Positions 19,339 to 27,779 of a stretch of 64,000 bases of DNA are shown here, piece after piece. This DNA is from Nostoc sp. MS1 (GTDB lineage Bacteria; Cyanobacteriota; Cyanobacteriia; Cyanobacteriales; Nostocaceae): the NCBI RefSeq assembly GCF_019976755.1, contig NZ_AP023441.1, forward strand, positions 62,001 to 126,000, read 5' to 3'. Below the pieces are notes generated by a model, which saw nothing but the letters and a program-made list of their open reading frames with translations, ran no database searches and was not told the origin of the DNA. A program made the position numbers and the translations under genes. Every line of letters begins with the position of its first letter. Within the stretch, counting starts at the first letter, position 1.

Positions 19339-20505
19339 ATGCCCTTGTCTGACGCAATCCCCGCTCTCCTTGTTTTAGCAGATGGAACCGCTTACCGTGG
19401 TTGGTCTTTCGGTGCGACGGGAACCACTATAGGCGAAGTTGTGTTCAACACTGGTATGACTGGATATCAAGAAGTGTTGACCGATCCTAGTTACTGCGGT
19501 CAAATTGTCGTGTTCACCTATCCCGAATTGGGGAATACAGGCGTTAACCCAGAAGACGAAGAATCAGAACGTCCGCAAGTGCGGGGTGCGATCGCCCGTA
19601 ATATCTGTTATAAACCCAGTAACTGGCGATCGGCACAATCCTTACCCGACTACCTCAAACAGCATCAAATCCCTGGCATCTTTGGCATTGATACCCGCGC
19701 TCTTACCCGCAAAATTCGCATGTACGGAGCGATGAATGGTGGTATCTCTACAGAAATTTTAGATGAAGCGGAGTTGTTAGAACAGGTACAAGCAGCCCCC
19801 AATATGAGCGGCTTAAATCTAGTTAGAGAAGTCACCACCTCTCAAGTTTACGAATGGTCAGATCCGACAACCTCAATTTGGGAATTTAACCCAGAAGCTC
19901 AGGTAAATAGTCAGGAATCCTTGACCGTTGTAGCTCTAGATTTTGGTGTTAAACGTAATATTTTGCGGCGTTTAGCCAGTTATGGTTGTCGAGTCATTGT
20001 TGTACCTGCCGATACATCACCAGAAGAAATCCTCAAATACAATCCAGATGGTATTTTCCTATCTAACGGCCCTGGCGATCCCTCGGCGGTGACAGAAGGA
20101 ATTACCACAGCCAAAGCCTTGCTCGAAAGCCAAAAACCCATGTTTGGTATTTGTATGGGACACCAAATTTTGGGTCATGCTTTAGGGGCAGAAACCTTTA
20201 AGCTGAAATTTGGGCATCGGGGTTTAAATCAACCTGCTGGTTTACAACAACGGGTAGAAATCACCAGCCAAAACCACAGCTTTGCGATTGACCCAGATTC
20301 CTTACCTGAGTCGGTTGTAGAAATCAGCCACCTCAACTTAAACGATCGCACAGTCGCCGGTTTACGCCACAAATCTCTCCCCGTATTCTCAGTCCAGTAC
20401 CACCCAGAAGCCAGCCCAGGCCCTCACGACGCTGATTACTTATTTGCCCAGTTTGTCCAAGAAATGCGAGCAGCAAAACAAGCAACCACAGCCCAAGTGA
20501 GTTAA
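19339..20505 (+). CDS. carA: Carbamoyl-phosphate synthase small (glutaminase) subunit
   Basis: CarA hydrolyses glutamine and passes ammonia to CarB for carbamoyl phosphate synthesis, feeding pyrimidine and arginine pathways. The 388-residue protein has the N-terminal CPSase_S domain (TGMTGYQEVLTDPSYCGQI) and a C-terminal class I glutamine amidotransferase with nucleophile C272 in FGICMGHQ (usually FGICLGHQ), GLNQP, and the His/Glu pair in QYHPEASPGPHD. Length is normal. Start ATG 19339 agrees with the family. carB is not in the window, as is usual in cyanobacteria, where the two genes are unlinked. Confidence 0.97.
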   Translation: MPLSDAIPALLVLADGTAYRGWSFGATGTTIGEVVFNTGMTGYQEVLTDPSYCGQIVVFTYPELGNTGVNPEDEESERPQVRGAIARNICYKPSNWRSAQSLPDYLKQHQIPGIFGIDTRALTRKIRMYGAMNGGISTEILDEAELLEQVQAAPNMSGLNLVREVTTSQVYEWSDPTTSIWEFNPEAQVNSQESLTVVALDFGVKRNILRRLASYGCRVIVVPADTSPEEILKYNPDGIFLSNGPGDPSAVTEGITTAKALLESQKPMFGICMGHQILGHALGAETFKLKFGHRGLNQPAGLQQRVEITSQNHSFAIDPDSLPESVVEISHLNLNDRTVAGLRHKSLPVFSVQYHPEASPGPHDADYLFAQFVQEMRAAKQATTAQVS

Positions 20506-20608
20506 AACGGTACAAGAAACTAGGGATTAAGGACTGGGGAATATAATAAAACCCGTATAGCTTATTTCAAAGTCTCAAAAATTCTTAATTTTGAATTTTG
20601 AATTTTGC

Positions 20609-20650
20609 GGAAAGTTCTGTAGGTGGGTTTCCCACCGTAGGAAACTTTCC
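20609..20650. repeat. Palindromic dispersed repeat GGAAAGTT...AACTTTCC
   Basis: The arms GGAAAGTTCTGTAGGTGGG and CCCACCGTAGGAAACTTTCC form a long imperfect hairpin with a loop of three T. It lies in front of the STAS-domain gene and is a palindromic repeat seen widely in such genomes, so translation through it is unlikely. Confidence 0.65.
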
Positions 20651-20761
20651 AAGACGAATTTTGAATTTATTCCCCAACCCCCCATATCTCAGCAGGTTGT
20701 AGACAACGCGCCCAAAAACCATTTATACTTGAGCGTTCACTTTAACGACGAGGAGGGAATT

Positions 20762-21130
20762 ATTGCTGAACCACTAAATCTAACCGTAAGCCTGAGAGGG
20801 ACTCGTGAAGCCCGCGATAACTATCAGCTATTCCGCCTCACAGGTCTGTTAGATGCCTTTTCTGAGCCGACGTTTCGCAAGGTACTTGGCGGCAAAATTG
20901 ATGAAGGCCCAAAGCATATTATTCTGGATCTTTCGCAAATTGACTTTGTTGACAGTTCCGGCTTGGGCGCTCTAGTGCAACTAGCCAAGCAGGCACAAAA
21001 TGCCGAAGGAACCTTGCAAATTGTCACCAATGCACGAGTCACACAAACGGTCAAGCTCGTTCGCCTAGAGAAGTTCCTCTCACTGCAATCCACGGTTGAC
21101 GCAGCTGTAGAAAACATAAAGGGTGCTTGA
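20762..21130 (+). CDS. STAS-domain anti-sigma-factor antagonist
   Basis: A SpoIIAA/RsbV-like STAS protein. The phosphorylatable motif is DLSQIDFVDSSGLGALVQL, with DSSG as the kinase target, and the rest follows the family (FRLTGLLDAFSEPTF, LQIVTNARVTQTVKLV). Such proteins bind an anti-sigma kinase when unphosphorylated. The start is a problem: no ATG or GTG is in frame. The only upstream TTG codons are at 20591, which would translate a palindromic repeat, and at 20729, which has no ribosome site. A perfect AGGAGG at 20751-20756 sits 5 bp before an in-frame ATT at 20762, giving 122 residues, the normal STAS length. I use that ATT as the best-supported start, but the frame is open to 20591. No partner kinase is adjacent. 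Confidence 0.75.
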   Translation: MAEPLNLTVSLRGTREARDNYQLFRLTGLLDAFSEPTFRKVLGGKIDEGPKHIILDLSQIDFVDSSGLGALVQLAKQAQNAEGTLQIVTNARVTQTVKLVRLEKFLSLQSTVDAAVENIKGA

Positions 21131-21131
21131 T

Positions 21132-21182
21132 CTATAGAAAAATTAAGCTATTCCGAGCTTTTCGGCATAGCTTAATTTATAG
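21132..21182 (+). terminator. Long hairpin after the STAS gene, probable terminator
   Basis: AAATTAAGCTAT at 21140-21151 pairs with ATAGCTTAATTT at 21167-21178, and CCGA with TCGG in the upper stem. Outer CTATA and TATAG extend it to 21132-21182. It starts 2 bp after the stop codon. There is no strong T-tract, so it may instead protect the 3' end. Confidence 0.55.
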
Positions 21183-21193
21183 GTGAGTAATAA

Positions 21194-21230
21194 GTGCTGT
21201 TAGCGGTAGCGGCGCGTTTAGCGCGTGCTG
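21194..21230. repeat. Small GC-rich inserted element flanked by GTGCTG
   Basis: The GC-rich block TAGCGGTAGCGGCGCG through TTTAGCGCGTGCTG interrupts an AGTAATAAGTG repeat and is flanked by direct GTGCTG copies (21194-21199 and 21225-21230). It looks like a small insertion with a 6-bp target duplication. Confidence 0.5.
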
Positions 21231-21430
21231 AGTAATAAGTGATAAATATTGTTTGTCTCCCTCATCTCCCCCACTCCCTTATCTCCCCCTATAGATAGAT
21301 GCTTGATAAATAGAGTAAAGTATAAAGACAATAGAGATATCGTTGAAATTTATAAAAAACTACTAGAATTAGGTATCCCAAACATTTAGCTTTTGCTTTC
21401 AATAATACCCAGTCAAGGAATGATGAATTT

Positions 21431-21916
21431 GTGAAGTCCCAGGAGGAAGAGTTATTAGATAAACAAGATGAAGACCTCAAGCCGGATTTATCTTGGAATC
21501 AAGCACTCTTGGCAACCACTGCGCCGTTAATCCAAAATATTTCTCAAACACAATTGCAACAACTTTCCCCGGCGGCTTTGGCTTATTTAGGGGATGCAAT
21601 CTATGAACTATATGTTAGAATGTCTTATCTGCTACCACTGAAGCGATCAGATGCTTACCATCGATTAGTAGTAGCACAAGTAAGAGCAGAAACACAGGCG
21701 CTACATTTGCGATCGCTGACTCCTTACCTCAAGGCAAGTGAATTAGAAATTGTCCGCCGAGGCCGTAATGCTGCCACAGGTCGCCCCAAAAGGGTTGATC
21801 CCGAAATATATCAACAAGCAACTAGTCTTGAAGCTTTAATTGGCTATCTTTATCTGACTGATTTCCCACGTTTGACCGAACTTTTACAGAAAATCTATTT
21901 AGAGACAGAAGAATAA
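21431..21916 (+). CDS. mrnC: Mini-ribonuclease III
   Basis: A 161-residue RNase III catalytic domain without the double-stranded RNA-binding domain, as in Mini-III. Signature ALAYLGDAIYELYVR carries the catalytic Asp and Glu, then RSDAYHRLVVAQVRAETQA, RRGRNAATGRPKRVDPEIYQ and SLEALIGYLYL with the second acidic pair. Mini-III matures 23S rRNA in Bacillus and in cyanobacteria. The start is GTG 21431, followed by an acidic stretch of about 25 residues before the domain. It precedes an rRNA 2'-O-methylase gene by 93 bp, so the two form a small ribosome-maturation group. Confidence 0.92.
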   Translation: MKSQEEELLDKQDEDLKPDLSWNQALLATTAPLIQNISQTQLQQLSPAALAYLGDAIYELYVRMSYLLPLKRSDAYHRLVVAQVRAETQALHLRSLTPYLKASELEIVRRGRNAATGRPKRVDPEIYQQATSLEALIGYLYLTDFPRLTELLQKIYLETEE

Positions 21917-22009
21917 ATTAAAGATTTCATCTCTGGCAAAATTTTTACGTCGAGGTTCCGTACATCCAGGAATCGGATTGTCTACCCATGCGCCATACGT
22001 CAAAATCCT

Positions 22010-22987
22010 ATGACTAATAAACCTAAAAAAATCAAGACCTCAAGCGAAGCAAATCGCGGACAACCAATCAAAATCAAAGGTAAGCGAGTTCTAGCTAATC
22101 CTATTCGTAGTTCTCGTCCAAGTAGTGAAGGTAATTCTTCCACTTCTTCTAAGCCTCGTCCGCCACGCCCTCAGCGCAAATTTGTAGATACAGCCCCCAC
22201 ACCTAAACCACAAGAAGATAGCGACGTTATTTATGGTCGTCATCCCGTGTTGAGTGCCTTAGAAAATCAACGTGAACTCAACCGGCTCTGGGTAACGCCT
22301 CGCCTCCGTTACGATCCCCGATTTCATAATTTGATTCTGCAAGCCAAAGAAAATGGCACAGTCATTGACGAAGTAGAACCCAAACGCTTAGACCAAATTA
22401 CCAATCAAGCTAATCACCAGGGTATAGCAGCCCAGATTGCGCCTTATTCATATATTGAGTTATATGAACTAATTGCCCAAGCTAAATCTACTACCGATCC
22501 GGTAATTGTTGTAGCTGACGGCATTACAGATCCTCATAACTTGGGTGCAATTATCCGCACAGCCGAAGCAATTGGCGCTCAAGGGTTGGTCATTCCTCAA
22601 AGAAGGGCATCAGGGATCACTTCTACAGTGGTAAAGGTAGCAGCCGGCGCTTTAGAAAACTTTCCTGTCGCTAGAGTAGTAAACCTCAGCCGTGCTTTAG
22701 AAGATTTGAAAGAAGCTGGTTTTTGGATTTACGGTACGGCGGCTGGTGCTAGTGAGCCTCTGCATACAGTCAGCTTTCGTGGGCCGATAGTTTTGGTTGT
22801 TGGCTCAGAAGGGGAAGGGTTGAGTATGTTAACTCAGCGCTCATGTGATGTTTTGGTATCAATTCCTCTGGTGGGTAAGACCCCTAGTCTCAATGCCTCT
22901 GTTGCAGCAGGAATGGCACTTTATGAGATTTTCCGCCAAAGATCACTAAACACTTTGTACTTAGATAAATTACCAAAACCTCTATGA
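22010..22987 (+). CDS. rlmB: SpoU/TrmH-family 23S rRNA 2'-O-ribose methyltransferase (RlmB-like)
   Basis: A 325-residue SPOUT methyltransferase. Residues 1-75 are a basic, disordered extension rich in Lys, Pro, Ser and Arg, common in cyanobacterial homologues. Then come the TrmH substrate-binding domain (VIYGRHPVLSALENQRELNRL) and the knotted catalytic domain with motif 1 (VVADGITDPHNLGAIIRTAE), motif 2 (IVLVVGSEGEGLS) and motif 3 (IPLVGKTPSLNASVAAGMAL). RlmB methylates G2251 of 23S rRNA in E. coli; exact target here is inferred. It follows mrnC on the same strand. Confidence 0.9.
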   Translation: MTNKPKKIKTSSEANRGQPIKIKGKRVLANPIRSSRPSSEGNSSTSSKPRPPRPQRKFVDTAPTPKPQEDSDVIYGRHPVLSALENQRELNRLWVTPRLRYDPRFHNLILQAKENGTVIDEVEPKRLDQITNQANHQGIAAQIAPYSYIELYELIAQAKSTTDPVIVVADGITDPHNLGAIIRTAEAIGAQGLVIPQRRASGITSTVVKVAAGALENFPVARVVNLSRALEDLKEAGFWIYGTAAGASEPLHTVSFRGPIVLVVGSEGEGLSMLTQRSCDVLVSIPLVGKTPSLNASVAAGMALYEIFRQRSLNTLYLDKLPKPL

Positions 22988-23085
22988 AAATCATCAGTAA
23001 AAGAGTATAAAGAAATGTAACAACAAAAAATATTAATAATCTGTTGTTAAACATTCAGTACCACTTTGATCAATTGGCAACAACC

Positions 23086-23388
23086 ATGACAACAATTTGG
23101 CAACACCTGAAGGAAATTACAATTAATAGTTTCAATTCATTAGGCTTGGCTTGGTGGGTAGAAATTACCACCCAAAACCCTCGCTGCACATACTATTTCG
23201 GCCCGTTCCTGAGTTCTGCTGAGGCAAAGGTAGCTATCAAAGGCTACTTAGAGGATTTAGAAAGCGAAGGGGCGCAAGGGATAGGTATAAACGTGAAGCG
23301 CTGCAAGCCTGAGAATTTGACAATTGCTGATGACCTGGGGGAACGTCTTGACCGCAAAGTAAAGCCTGCCTTTAGCGGTCAGATGTAG
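23086..23388 (+). CDS. DUF1816 protein
   Basis: A small protein of about 100 residues of the DUF1816 family, found in cyanobacteria. The core WWVEITTQNPRCTYYFGPF continues into LSSAEAKVAIKGYLEDLE and GINVKRCKPENLTI. The function is not known; the fold is probably a small alpha/beta domain. The start is taken at ATG 23086; the frame also offers TTG 23044, but nothing upstream supports it. It follows the rRNA methylase by 98 bp. Heptamer repeats start just downstream. Confidence 0.85.
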   Translation: MTTIWQHLKEITINSFNSLGLAWWVEITTQNPRCTYYFGPFLSSAEAKVAIKGYLEDLESEGAQGIGINVKRCKPENLTIADDLGERLDRKVKPAFSGQM

Positions 23389-23396
23389 ATTAGGCA

Positions 23397-23500
23397 ATTA
23401 GTCAATAGTGATTAGTCATTAGTCAATGGTCATTAGTCATCAGTTATTGTATTTGACTTTTGACTATAGACTATGGAGTCTGGACTATTGACTACTAATT
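23397..23500. repeat. Heptameric tandem repeats (TTAGTCA / TTGACTA)
   Basis: Tandem TAGTCAT, TAGTCAA and GACTATGGA-type heptamers fill the space between two convergent genes. The right edge runs into the 3' end of the hydrolase gene at 23485. Confidence 0.9.
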
Positions 23501-24321
23501 ACCTGTGAGTTGTTTGCTAACCACAGGTCAATATCGCTTAGTACCTGTTGGGGTATTTCCCAAGGGAAAAGATGAGCGGTATTGAGGTAGCATTGCCATT
23601 GGCTATGTTTGATGTTTTGTGCTGTTTCTAAACTGGAAGCGGCTGTAATGTGTCTATCAAGAGCGCCAGCAAGCACTAAACTAGGACAGTGAATTTGCTC
23701 AAGGTCGGCGACACGATTGTATCCTAAGCGGAGGGCGCTGTTAAGAGCGCGAGTTGCAAATGTAGAAGTTTGCAAATAGGCTGGGACTGCTTCTTGGGCA
23801 ATGTAATTATAAGCTGTGGGTGTGTGTTGTTGGATGAGGTAGCGAAAGAGCGATCGCTTACCAAAAGTTTCGATATTCCAGCCCCAACTCGGTTTAATAT
23901 AATTCAGTAGAGCCGCAATACCTGTATAAAGGTTATCTTGCCAGGAAATCGGCGGGTGATTTCCTCTCGGTCTAGCGGCTGTAGCCACCAAAATCAATCC
24001 GGTGATCCGTTGCGGGAGGCGCAAGGCTAACTCCATTGCTAAAATTCCACCCAGCGACCAGCCTAATACTAGGCATTTTTCAATTTGCAAGTCGTCTAGT
24101 AAAGCTTCTAGGTCAGTTAAATGATCCTGCATAGTAAAATCGCTACGAAAGCGACTTTTGCCGTATCCACGTAAATCAGGGGCAATAGTTTGGTAGCGTT
24201 TTGATAAGTGATTGGTAAATACAGAAAGGCTGCGACCGCTACCAGGATGACCATGTAATCCTAAGATGGGGAAGCCTTGACCTTGAATGTAAAAGTTGAG
24301 TTTTTCAGCCACAGCAATCAT
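23485..24321 (-). CDS. Alpha/beta hydrolase
   Basis: A 278-residue alpha/beta-hydrolase fold enzyme. The oxyanion motif is LGLHGHPGSGRS near residues 20-31, the nucleophile elbow is GWSLGG (Ser about 104), the acid is probably Asp in ALDRHITAA, and the catalytic His is in LNTAHLFPWE near the C-terminus. The cap region (about 125-200) is helical. It has no signal peptide. The substrate cannot be told; relatives include C-C hydrolases, esterases and haloperoxidase-like proteins. Start ATG 24321. The final residues and the stop lie at the edge of heptamer repeats. It is transcribed alone. Confidence 0.85.
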   Translation of the reverse strand: MIAVAEKLNFYIQGQGFPILGLHGHPGSGRSLSVFTNHLSKRYQTIAPDLRGYGKSRFRSDFTMQDHLTDLEALLDDLQIEKCLVLGWSLGGILAMELALRLPQRITGLILVATAARPRGNHPPISWQDNLYTGIAALLNYIKPSWGWNIETFGKRSLFRYLIQQHTPTAYNYIAQEAVPAYLQTSTFATRALNSALRLGYNRVADLEQIHCPSLVLAGALDRHITAASSLETAQNIKHSQWQCYLNTAHLFPWEIPQQVLSDIDLWLANNSQVISSQ

Positions 24322-24644
24322 CAGGTTAATTAGTGGGACTTAGACAAAAGTAAACCCGAACTGACTTGATTTTTTATCTAGTTTGCCGGAAAGACCCCAT
24401 ATGTATCTTGCGGAATACGGGGAGCGGCGATTTTTAAATTATTTTTACTTCTTAAAAGTCATTTTAGTTAAAATGTGACTAAATCTTTCTATAGATTAGT
24501 GCTTGATTATACTGTAAACTCAGTTTAATAATGTAAAAGCACACCATCGACTAATTGAGCGATCGCAAAATTTCTCTCATTCCCATTAAATAGAAAAACG
24601 CTACACTCTCTACATCATTATTTTTTAACCAGGAGTTGATGACA
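24322..24644. other. Divergent intergenic region, about 320 bp
   Basis: It lies between the leftward hydrolase and the rightward glycosyltransferase-like gene. It is AT-rich with one HIP1 site. TATACT at about 24508 could be a -10 element for the rightward gene. AGGAG at 24631-24635 is the ribosome site. I saw no RNA gene or repeat. Confidence 0.4.
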
Positions 24645-25658
24645 ATGAGAGGTATCTATACCCTAGCGAATGATAATGTCTACGATCAGCTAATAGCTTT
24701 TATCAATAGTTGTCACATAAATGTTGGTAAAGATATTCCAATATGTGTTATTCCCTACAATAACAATATGGATAAAGTTAAAGCAATTACCCAACGTTAT
24801 CCCAATATAACAATTTTTGATAATCAAGAGGCAATTGCGCAATGGGATAAATTTTATTGGGAATGTTGGAATGCTCATCCCATGAGTCAGGCTTCAAGAT
24901 GGCTACGTCCTAGCTGGTATAAAACTAACGTTGCTCGCAAACTAGTGGCTTTTGATGGCGAGTTTGATGAATTTATTTTCTTCGATGCTGATACTTTAGT
25001 TATGAAATCAGTTGATGATGTCTTTGATAAACTCAAAAGCTATGATTTAGTTTTCGATGATTGGGAACACAAGAAAAGAGAACCATTAACAGAACTCGAT
25101 ATTAAACAAGTAGCTCAAGACTTATCTATAGCAGAAGAACAAATTTACCCTGTAATACATTGTGTGAGCTTTTGGGGTTCTAAACCAGGTGTTTTTAGTT
25201 ATAAAAATTTAGATAATTTACGCAAAAAGCTGATTACTGAGAAAAAGATATCTTGGATTAAGGATAAATCTTGGTGGTCTGATTCGGCTTTATTCTGTTG
25301 TATGACCCTCATAAATAAACCAAGCCGGTTCAACTTTACCCAAAGTGATGATTCTCGACAACGAACTGGCAATTGTGCTAATGCTGACAACTTTGTGACT
25401 ATTGATAATGTGCTTTATAACGAAGACGGATTAAAGCCTATTCATCGTCTCCATTATATGACTTATGGAGTTTCTCAATTCCAAAATCTCTGCAAGGGTA
25501 TAGATGAACCAATTCAATATAAAGATATTTTCTTGCACTATCGCTTCATTTTTGAGCCTGAACACAAGCCTAGCCAGTTGCGTCCTAAAAAAGTAGGAGA
25601 AGTGATTATTGAAAAAGTTAAAAAATTACAAGGAAAAATCAAGCGTGCTTATATGTAA
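24645..25658 (+). CDS. Glycosyltransferase-like protein (GT-A fold, DxD)
   Basis: A 338-residue protein resembling glycosyltransferases of the GT8/nucleotide-diphospho-sugar transferase type. It has an N-terminal beta/alpha start (MRGIYTLANDNVYDQLIAF), a central FIFFDADTLVMKSVDDVFD with the metal-binding DxD, and later WWSDSALFC and RLHYMTYGV. The C-terminus is basic. Donor and acceptor are unknown. AGGAG at 24631-24635 gives 9 bp spacing to ATG 24645; ATG 24639 is also possible. It is followed, after a palindromic repeat, by a second glycosyltransferase-like gene in the same direction. Confidence 0.7.
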   Translation: MRGIYTLANDNVYDQLIAFINSCHINVGKDIPICVIPYNNNMDKVKAITQRYPNITIFDNQEAIAQWDKFYWECWNAHPMSQASRWLRPSWYKTNVARKLVAFDGEFDEFIFFDADTLVMKSVDDVFDKLKSYDLVFDDWEHKKREPLTELDIKQVAQDLSIAEEQIYPVIHCVSFWGSKPGVFSYKNLDNLRKKLITEKKISWIKDKSWWSDSALFCCMTLINKPSRFNFTQSDDSRQRTGNCANADNFVTIDNVLYNEDGLKPIHRLHYMTYGVSQFQNLCKGIDEPIQYKDIFLHYRFIFEPEHKPSQLRPKKVGEVIIEKVKKLQGKIKRAYM

Positions 25659-25725
25659 TTTCTGATTTAATGCTGATTTTGGCTGTTACTCTTTTAAGTC
25701 TTCCAAATGAAAAATATTCAAAATG

Positions 25726-25787
25726 TAGGGTGCGTCAGTACGATAAAACCTAGCTACACCAAAAAATACTTAAACTGATGCACCCTA
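25726..25787. repeat. Palindromic dispersed repeat TAGGGTGCGTCAGT ... ACTGATGCACCCTA
   Basis: The 14-bp arms at 25726-25739 and 25774-25787 are inverted with one mismatch and a loop of 34 bp. The ends resemble the MITE-like element at 14753-14865. It lies between two glycosyltransferase-like genes and may also act as a 3' structure of the first. Confidence 0.75.
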
Positions 25788-25852
25788 TTAACACTCAATT
25801 TGGATAGTTTATTTTTTGGTGTTACCTTTACGCAATAGTAAAACTAAATTAT

Positions 25853-26917
25853 ATGAACATTATTCAATTAGTCCCTCATCTTCCTCCAATAGCAAGTGGA
25901 ATCGGAGATTATTCTTTGACTATTGCCCAAAAACTCTTGTCGGAACATGATATATTTACCTACTTTATAACTTATGAGCTATGGTTTGCCAAATATGTTA
26001 AAGAGCATCCTTATCTTGAGCAATTTCCTGTTAAAAGAATAAAAGAAAAGCGTACAGAGCATTTTCTTACTCTCCTTCCAGATGACTTTGAAGCTATCGT
26101 GCTTCATTACAACTTTGTCGAACAACAAGAAACTGCCTTTTGGTTATTACACAATTTAAGGGTAGCGCGAAAACAGCATCCTTTTAAGCTAACTGTTATG
26201 TTTCATGAGTTAACTACTCAGTTTAAAAGAAAAGGATTATATTTACCTGCACCTAAGCATATTGTTTCTTGTCTAAGTACGGCAGGAATGGCTAATCATA
26301 TCCTGACGAATAATTTTGTTGCACAAAACTATCTGTCAAAATGGTTAAATCGATCAGTTATTTGTATTCCTAATTTTTCTACTATTGGAGAACCTGCTCA
26401 AGTTCCTCCTCTATCTGAACGAAATCGGACAATGATTGTATTTGGTTCTAAATCTCGTCGTACAGTTTATCAAAAATTCTATCCGCAACTTTTAGAATGT
26501 TGTCATGCTTTAGGCATTGAAAAAATTTGTGATATTGGACCTCCTTGTGGTGTAGCTTTAGCAGATTTTCAAGAAATTCCTTTGGTGGAAATGGGGGTAC
26601 AACCGCCAGAAGTAATCGGTGAGTTAATGTTAAGCTCTTTGGCTGGTTTTGTTGATTACTCCCATGCAGCAGGAAAAATAGGCAAATCAACTATCTTTGC
26701 TGCTTACTGTAGTCATGGTCTATTACCAATTAGTTCTGATGATATTCAGTCTGAAGGGGATGGATTGAAAGTTAATACAAATTATCTTATCCCTAGTAAA
26801 CAGTTAACACAATTGACTAGTGATCAACTTCAAGAAATTGCAAACAATTCTCACCAATGGTACATTCAACATGATTTAGGAAAATTGGTACAGACTTTTG
26901 CATCTTGTTTGTTGTAA
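25853..26917 (+). CDS. Glycosyltransferase-like protein (GT4/GT-B type)
   Basis: A 354-residue protein. The N-terminus MNIIQLVPHLPPIASGIGDY with the Gly-rich loop, followed by TIAQKLL, is typical of GT-B glycosyltransferases of family 4. VLHYNFVEQQE and TVMFHELTTQF are in the positions of the first Rossmann domain, and SVICIPNFST precedes the second domain. The usual C-terminal EAFGxxxxE signature is not clear; YSHAAGKIGKSTIFAAYCSH stands in its place. It may therefore be a divergent or inactive member. Its role is probably in surface polysaccharide or glycoconjugate synthesis with the gene before it. Confidence 0.7.
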   Translation: MNIIQLVPHLPPIASGIGDYSLTIAQKLLSEHDIFTYFITYELWFAKYVKEHPYLEQFPVKRIKEKRTEHFLTLLPDDFEAIVLHYNFVEQQETAFWLLHNLRVARKQHPFKLTVMFHELTTQFKRKGLYLPAPKHIVSCLSTAGMANHILTNNFVAQNYLSKWLNRSVICIPNFSTIGEPAQVPPLSERNRTMIVFGSKSRRTVYQKFYPQLLECCHALGIEKICDIGPPCGVALADFQEIPLVEMGVQPPEVIGELMLSSLAGFVDYSHAAGKIGKSTIFAAYCSHGLLPISSDDIQSEGDGLKVNTNYLIPSKQLTQLTSDQLQEIANNSHQWYIQHDLGKLVQTFASCLL

Positions 26918-27023
26918 ATACTTTTTAATCAAGTGGTGATCATTTAATGTCTAAACTCCTTAATTGTGTAGCTTGCTTCTGTTAAAGTATCGTCTAAGCT
27001 ATTGAGAAACCGCTAATATACGC

Positions 27024-27701
27024 CTACAATTCTATGTTGGTATAACCACCAGCATAGGTAATTACACAAATTTGTCTGTAAGTAGCGTGGATACCAAAGG
27101 CTACTCCTGTAACTTTGAATGCAGGATTGAAAATATTGGTACGATGACCGCGTGAGGGTACGCCATCATCAATAATTAACTGCATGATAATATCTTGGGC
27201 GGTGTTGGAACCGTAGCTGATGTTTTCGCCTGCTGTAACTAGCCAATTACCGTAACGATTTAGTCTAGTGAAGGGATCGCTACCATCACTCCCATCATGT
27301 CCTGTAGCACCTGTTTTACCTTGGTCTTTGACGTGATCTTTGGCAGCTAAAGACATACCTAGAGATATATCTAATGTTCCCACAGGATGGGCTGATTTGA
27401 GAAATGCGATCGCATCATCTACTGCTTTTGTCCCTTCCTGTGTTTGCAAATAAACGTAATCTGTCAGCTTAACTCTGTCTCCTTGAAAGCACTGGCGGTA
27501 ACTTTGCAAAATTGGTAAGTATGCTTGAGGATTTGTCCGTACTTTGTTCATCTCCTCTACCACTCGTTGTTCTAACGGTGAGAGAGTATATTTTTGTGGT
27601 GATATCTCACGGCTGTTTTGAGATGCTTCGGGAACAGACTTCCAAAATTGCAGATTGTTCAGTAATGTCATGATCACAGAGGTTAGAGTAAAACACTGCA
27701 T
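27024..27701 (-). CDS. CAP-domain (SCP/PR-1) protein, no signal peptide
   Basis: A 225-residue CAP-superfamily protein. After about 45 non-conserved residues comes YTLSPLEQRVVEEMNKVRTN, then AAKDHVKDQGKTGATGHDGS with the CAP His, GENISYGSNTAQDIIMQLI, and GHRTNIFNPAF...AVITYAGGY-type ending. CAP proteins are usually secreted and metal- or ligand-binding, but neither ATG 27701 nor ATG 27671 gives a convincing signal peptide. It is about 65% identical by eye to the next leftward gene, a tandem duplication. Its first exon-like N-terminus differs entirely from that of the sister gene. Confidence 0.85.
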   Translation of the reverse strand: MQCFTLTSVIMTLLNNLQFWKSVPEASQNSREISPQKYTLSPLEQRVVEEMNKVRTNPQAYLPILQSYRQCFQGDRVKLTDYVYLQTQEGTKAVDDAIAFLKSAHPVGTLDISLGMSLAAKDHVKDQGKTGATGHDGSDGSDPFTRLNRYGNWLVTAGENISYGSNTAQDIIMQLIIDDGVPSRGHRTNIFNPAFKVTGVAFGIHATYRQICVITYAGGYTNIEL

Positions 27702-27779
27702 CTAGATGAAAAGTGCTGTATTTAGCTCCACAAAATGGGTAAAGTTTTTCGGAAATCTGATATATTCACCCTTAGCTTC

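Noticed and set aside
20591..20761. Upstream extension of the STAS protein from TTG 20591
   Set aside because: It reads through a palindromic dispersed repeat and gives Cys/Trp/Arg-rich sequence not expected in the family.
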